From: Anaeramoeba flamelloides
Taxonomy: Eukaryota > Metamonada > Anaeramoebidae
Direction of reading: 5' to 3'
Assembly (NCBI GenBank): GCA_027625915.1
Contig: JANTQA010000023.1
Span: 8,246,001-8,310,000, forward strand
Length of the DNA: 64,000 nucleotides
The notes below the pieces were generated by a model. The model did not search any database and was not told where the DNA came from. It saw only the letters and a list, made by a program, of their open reading frames with translations. Shown in pieces: positions 58,801-64,000 of this stretch; within the stretch, counting starts at the first letter, position 1, and the number at the start of each line of letters is the position of its first letter. The position numbers and the translations under genes were made by a program.

Positions 58801-61800
58801 ACAATCTTCTTTTCAAATTTCAGGGATTATAAATCCGAAAAGGCACTATTCGGTTGATTTTTATTTCAAAAATCTCTATAAATTGTTCTTGTTCCTTGTT
58901 AATTGTACAACATTATTGATTAATACAATCAGAAAATTTTAGAGATATTCAAAACCTTTTTAAAAAATCATAATAATTCAATTAATACTTCTTTGTCTCT
59001 AAAAATTTTAATTATTTTTAACATCCAAGAATCTGAAAAAAATATTTTATTTAAGGGGTTAACATCTAACTTAGATTCGTTTATTATTGAAGTATGTTAT
59101 AATTGGGTATAAATTATAATAGTTCTGTATGATTCAAATGACTCTAAAAAATCTATTATAAATATTATTACACAATAAATTAATAGATTTTTTACTAATG
59201 ATCACAATTAATAATTTTCATTTTGGAAATTTTTTTTTTTAATTCCTTTTTCCAAATCTAAAAATAGAAACTCCAAATAATAGTATTCCTGTATTTAATA
59301 ATTCATCTTTAGAACTTCCAAAAGTAACTATTTTAGTAATTTTTTTTTTTTTTCAAAGATTAACTCAATAATCATCAACATAAGAGCACAAAGACTGATT
59401 AGTTTTGTTTGTTTTGATAAAGCTAATTGTAACATCAATATATTTCGTATATTTCAGAAATAATTTGTCAAAATTTATTGGTTAATTATTTAATTTTTAA
59501 AAAAAAATTGAATTTTTTAACAACTAATCTACGTTTAGCCACAAATCTAAGAAATTTATTTTGCAACTTTGAAGTTTGAATATTGTTAATTAATCCTTTA
59601 AATTTGTCACAAAATGCAAATTTTTTTCTATAATTCTTGAATATTTTTACTAATACGAGAGTCATTTTTAATTTATGAGATGAACTAATAGTACTTTTTT
59701 ACTATCAAATTTTTTAGAGACATTTAAACCATGAATTACGAATTTGAAGATTTATCTTCAATAGCTATATACCTTAATTTTATACCTTCGTGTGGTAGAT
59801 ATTAATATCTTAAACTATACCTTTTTTTATTATTTTAAAGGGTTAATTAAATTTTATGACAAACTAAATTCAATAAAGGGGGCACCAATAATTTAAATGT
59901 TAAATTAACTTATTTGGAATAAGTTAAATGAAATGATCTAATGATTATTGCATGTTGAAAATATTTTTTTTTTTTTACCATTCATCCATTCATTTCTTCT
60001 TCCTTTATTGAATTTTCGGTTGATTTTTGTTTTCATTTCTCAAAAAAAAAAAAAAAAACTGAATTGTTAGCCTGTATAAGTAAAGAAAGTTAATAGTTTT
60101 ATGAATATTTCTACAAATAAACTTGTAATAATGAATAAAGTATTTATTATACAGATTTTTAATACAAATTTTCCAATTGAATTTTTTGTAATTCTTAATT
60201 TCAACTTTTTTTAATTATTTTAAACACACTTTTCATTAACTTTAGAAAATTACTTTCTTCGGATTCGAAATTAGTTAATTTCATATTAAAATTTTACTTT
60301 ATTTTTCATACTTTACCAAAATTCAAACTTTTTTCAAGTCAAAAGAGATAAAATGAGAAGAAAAATATCACATTTCTATTCAATTTGAAAATAATTTTGA
60401 TTTTCTCAAAGGGAAAATCATTGGATCATTTTTTTTTAATTTTTTTTTGTTTTCATTTCATATTCCAAATTATGTATATTTTTACCTTAAATCGTTCATA
60501 AAATTTTTTCTAATTATTAATATTTGGTTAAAGTTGGGTTCTTTTAAATAGAAAAATTCAAATAAAATTAGTTGGTAGTATATAACCATTTGATTTATTA
60601 ATAATTTTTAATGTAATTTAAGCAAATTTATCAATTAATTTTTTATTGTACTCTTTTAAAATTTTCACACATAGTATAAATTTCTTTGGATTGATAATTA
60701 TTTATTTTTTTCTTTTGTTGGTATTTTAAAAGATAAATAATTGTAACTTTTCAATTATTGAATGATTCTAATTTAGTATTATTCATAGAATTTATTTAAT
60801 AAGATTTTTTTTTGAAAAAATTGGATTTTTGTTTGTAAAAAATTTTTGAATTGAAGTTTATTATTAAGGATAATTACTTTTTATATTTCCCCAAACAATT
60901 TACAATTACAAGAATAAAGGAAAACAAAAAAAAAAATTAATCATAAATTTTGATTGTGTATTTTTTTTTTCTTTTTCTTTGTTATTATATCTCAAAAATA
61001 AAAATAACTGAAAGTATTTTTTTTAATCTTCAATCATCTTTCAATGTGATTAAAACTTTTTATTAATTTTGGTATTATATCAAATATTTGTTTTTTTTCA
61101 CAATCCTAAAAAAAAATCATTAAAAAATATTTTTATAAAAATCAATAAGAACAATTAAAAATTAAAATGATCTACAACGTTTTAAAAATGATTAATTACC
61201 TTTTATTCTCTTTTTTAATTATAAATACTATTTATTATTATTATTTTTATATATTCTACTAATCATAATAAATAGTATCTAGGCAAACACAAAGAAAACA
61301 TTCAGCTTTATATTAATAACTCTTTGACAATAACAGTTAAATTTGATAATTCAGAAATTACAAATAATTTTATAAAATTATTTAAAAGTAAATCTCAAAA
61401 TCATATCAAATCAATACAATCATTTTTTCAAAAAAGAAAGAAAGAAAAAGAAAAAAAAATTAAAGAAAAATTAGATAAGATCAAATTAGAGCAAGATCGT
61501 AAGAAAAAGAAAAGACTTGACGTTGAAAAAAACTTTACAAAAACTTTTAATCAGTATAAAAAAAAGATCAAAAGAAATTATCAATCAGAGGGATATTTTA
61601 ATATTACCTATAAAATTGCTAAGAGAAGTAATTATTTTAAACCAGCTTGGATTTGTGTTACAAACCATTATATTGAATTTATTGGCACAGAAAAAAGATA
61701 TTCATATGGCTTATTTGATAAGACAAAAGTAAATATTAATATTTTTTTAAATCATATTTTTTCTTTTTTTTTCAGAGCATTTATATTGCATCTCAAAATT

Positions 61801-64000
61801 TTCAGATACCATTGTTTCACAAATTCACAAAAAATTATAAAAATGAAATTTGTTATAATAATATGAAAAAATCAATTTTTTGTTGTTTACCTTAATTAAT
61901 CCATAACCCGATGTGAATAAATAATTATTTTTGTTGATATCACCAATATCATACATGTCGAAATACTTTAATCTTAAAATGATTCACAAAAACAGGATCA
62001 TTTATTCACAAAGAATTCATAAAATAATTAATTTGTGAATTTTTTTGACCAAAATTTCTTGGATCACTAGTATGTGTTTAAGTTTATACTTGACACAATA
62101 TAAAAATTTAGTTTTATTAGGGATTTTCACAATATTTTTTGCTGGTTTCTTGTGAATTGGTAACATATTTTTCACAAAATGAAACAAAAGTTGATCAATT
62201 TTTTTGTTCTCAATTGTTCAAAAAGCCACATTTTTATTTGTATAAAGTTTTTGTAAAAAATAATTTTTTGTCATCAACCAAAATGGAAATCATGTTTACT
62301 CGCTGATTTTTAAAAATAATTGTTCCATTTATTAAGATTTACAATTCCTGAAGAATGAAAAAAATTTCTCTTATGTTAGGTATAAGGTCATGTTATTTTG
62401 GCTCTTCAGAAATTGTAAACCCAGAAACTCACATAAATTAGTGAAAAAAATAACAACTTTGGGAAGATATACCGAGACCACAATAACCATATTTTTTTTA
62501 ACTAAAACAGTAATTGTAAACTTTTATTAATATCCATTTAAAAAAAAAAATTCTTGATGGAAATAAACTCTTTTTCAGTCAAAGGGTACCAGTTTTATTG
62601 AAGAAATAGAACATACTCTATGAGTTTAATTCATTATTCTTCTCAAACTAAAATTTCAATTTTTAGATCAAAATCATTTTTTCTCATTTTGTAAAATTTT
62701 TTTTGTTTTTTGCTTTTTGTTTTTTTTTCTTTTCTTTTTTTTAAAAAAGTCAATTAACAAAAAAAATCCTTTGAAACTTCAAATTAACATTAAGAAAAAT
62801 GAGGTTTTGTATGCTCTTTTAAAATTCATACATTTACAAGTAAAAAATCTTATTGTCAACAAAATTAATTTCCTAAAGAAATTTTAGAATTTTGCACGAG
62901 ACGTTTCAATGAAAAGGGTCCAAAAAATTTTTTAACATTTTTTTTTTTTTTGAAATTTATGATTTGTTCAGGCTTTTCGTTTATAATTATCGATTCAAAT
63001 ACGAAGTTTATTATTTCTCGTATTTCTTAACAATTAAAGTTTGGTTGATTCTTAAAAATAAAGTGACTTTTTCATTTTTGGATAGGCCCATTTGAGTGAA
63101 ATGGAGTTTTGTTTTCAAAAATTTTTGATATTTTGCAAAAATGAATTATAAATCACAATCCAGTTCCACAGTATTAGTGCTTTTATATGTAATCAATTTT
63201 AATCCAAATAAAATAAAAATTAATAAAATGAAAAAATAAAAATCAATGTATGTCCAAAATTTTGAACCGAGTGGAATCAAAAATTGGATTGATAAATTTG
63301 TTGAAATTATACCAACAATTATTGATCGATCAAATGATTAGATACCATTAACTAATCTTATCTAGATTTTCTATTTTAATAAACTCAACTCTAACCCTAT
63401 ACCAATCATTTGGGAAAAAAATGTCAGAACAAATGAAGCAAATTATGTAATTGGAAAAAAGAAAATGAAAAACTTTTACCGAAAAGAAAAAATAGTTTGT
63501 AAATTCAAAATTATTTTCTTAATTGAATAAGATTATTGTATAGTTATTCTTGAAATTATTTTGGCTGTGTCCAATTTTTTTTGAATTTCGTTAATATTAT
63601 ACGTATATCCATTTTTAATATATGTGTGTATATTTGTATAAATGCATTTATTGTTTCCTCATATTCCTTTATTTCTAATTTTATAATTAATAGGTTATTT
63701 CTCATAGAAAAGCAGTATGTGTTATTCAGCTTACCCCCCAAAAAAAAGTGTTATTAAAATTTGCTAATCGGGAAAAATGTTATAACTTTCGAAGAATATT
63801 AAGACAACAATGTTCTTTACGTGAAACCCAATTAAAAAGGCATGAAAGGAATCTTCTTGAAACTCAGTGGAAAAAGAAAAGGGATGAATTATCAAAACAA
63901 AGGGAAGAACAGAATTTACCAAAATTAAGTGAATCGGAATTAAGAAAAATATTAAACCAGCCAGAAAAGCAAGTTGAGGATCTAAATGACGAAGACAGGC
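55895..64000 (+). CDS. Protein with three PH-like modules (3' end beyond the window)
   Basis: My model is join(55895..55897?,55987..56127,56229..56753,61306..61728,61776..about 61850, about 63709..>64000). Module 1 spans exons 2-3 (VSLTFDLESEKLNQATISLN ... KVKIVFEDTDLLKGFQKEFK). Module 2 spans exons 3-4 (FFANFSFDLNKFQEGYFKLE ... TVKFDNSEITNNFIKLFKSK). Module 3 spans exons 4 to 6 (EGYFNITYKIAKRSNYFKPA ... LLKFANREKCYNFRRILRQQ). Each shows strands followed by one amphipathic helix, as in PH-fold domains. Acidic and basic coiled-coil-like linkers separate them. The last visible part is a charged helix (KRHERNLLETQWKKKRDELS). The start may be an ATG-only coding exon at 55895 before GTAATT; this is uncertain. 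The intron 56754-61305 is 4.55 kb and filled with repeats. Module homology is my judgement from pattern; the partner lipid or protein is unknown. Confidence 0.65.
56850..57330 (+). repeat. Family G repeat (in the PH-gene intron)
   Basis: It carries both conserved blocks seen at 11040-11300 and 12375-12515: GTTTTGAATAAATATTTTTT at 56852 and TTAGAATTGGGTACTTTTGA at 57196. It is old and without clear ends. Confidence 0.4.
57369..57691. mobile_element. Possible decayed family C element
   Basis: The left edge ACACAGCTCCTTTCACACTG and the right edge GATTCACTTTTTGAAAATAG then CTGTAA form a poor inverted pair with TACAGCT-like termini. Internally AGTGAGTACTTTTTTTAGTT is echoed by inverted AAAAGTGAAGACTCA. 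The minus-strand frame 57425-57619 lies inside and is not considered real. Confidence 0.3.
58400..59830 (+). repeat. GGATCT array followed by family H repeat (in the PH-gene intron)
   Basis: About 58400-58680 is a degenerate tandem array of AAAATTCAAATTTACAAAAA- and AGGATCTAAAT-like units. About 59160-59730 is the second copy of the repeat at 16620-17200 (TTAACTCAATAATCATCAAC, TACTAATACGAGAGTCATTT, TTTTTTAGAGACATTTAAAC). There are no TIRs and no ORF. Confidence 0.4.
60340..60800 (+). repeat. Family F relic (in the PH-gene intron)
   Basis: It matches 5225-5665: GGTTAAAGTTGGGTTCTTTT, AATAAAATTAGTTGGTAGTA and GATTGATAATTATTTATTTT. The ends are decayed. Confidence 0.45.
62564..63109. mobile_element. 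MITE family A, short subtype, copy 3 (in a PH-gene intron)
   Basis: TAAACTCTTTTTCAGTCAAA starts it, followed by the shared AGTTTTATTGAAGAAAT, and the inverted TTTGAGTGAAATGGAGTTTT ends it. It is closely similar to 12977-13552. It lies in the last visible intron of the PH gene. Confidence 0.85.
63130..63575 (-). repeat. Family F copy (in a PH-gene intron)
   Basis: It is collinear with 44640-45150: TCAATTTTAATCCAAATAAA, TTGATAAATTTGTTGAAATT, GATCGATCAAATGATTAGAT and ATAAACTCAACTCTAACCCT. It ends at TGTGTCCAATTTTTTTTGAA. It follows the family A element almost directly. Confidence 0.65.

Overview
The window is very AT-rich nuclear DNA from a protist. Coding stretches stand out as less AT-biased islands, and they contain spliceosomal introns (GTAAAT/GTTTGT-type donors, TTTTAG/CAG acceptors). 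There are no bacterial features. The protein style points to a free-living amoeboid or flagellated protist: RCC1, F-box and ARF modules fused together, BTB-BACK, a long ankyrin protein, multi-PH-like proteins, and long Lys/Glu low-complexity inserts. An Anaeramoeba-like metamonad is my best guess. This is inference from style, not a database match.

Genes that I can support, left to right: an RCC1/F-box/ARF-like fusion (3215-10230, minus, three exons, 4.3 kb intron); a conserved uncharacterised 270-aa protein (14181-14993, minus); a BTB-BACK protein with a split class-I-amidotransferase-like domain (21419-24505, minus); an ankyrin-repeat protein (29505-32040, minus, 5' end unresolved); a four-exon 164-aa protein of unknown function (36305-37248, minus); ribosomal protein eS19 (40281-43459, minus, two exons, 2.6 kb intron); an SLC35F-type transporter (47976-49448, plus); a small two-exon gene (55135-55514, minus); and a multi-exon protein with three PH-like modules that runs off the right edge (about 55895-64000, plus). 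Several exon-like fragments (10.5-11.0, 25.8-26.5, 27.3-27.7, 38.4, 52.8 kb) are reported at low confidence.

Most of the rest is filled by short non-autonomous mobile elements. At least five families have terminal inverted repeats flanked by TA, as expected of Tc1/mariner-like MITEs. They include a nearly full-length palindrome of about 197 bp (five copies plus a half copy), a 550-700 bp family starting TAAACT (six copies plus a relic), a CAGC(C/T)GTT family, a roughly 600 bp family starting TAAG(C/G)TATTTCC, and a 530-850 bp family starting TAAACCCCATTCC. There is also a 5'-truncated, poly(A)-tailed LINE fragment (about 34060-34818), an array of AT-rich hairpins (32215-32715), and older unclassified repeats. 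The three giant introns (RCC1/ARF, eS19, PH gene) are where many of these elements sit, so intron growth and MITE insertion appear linked here.
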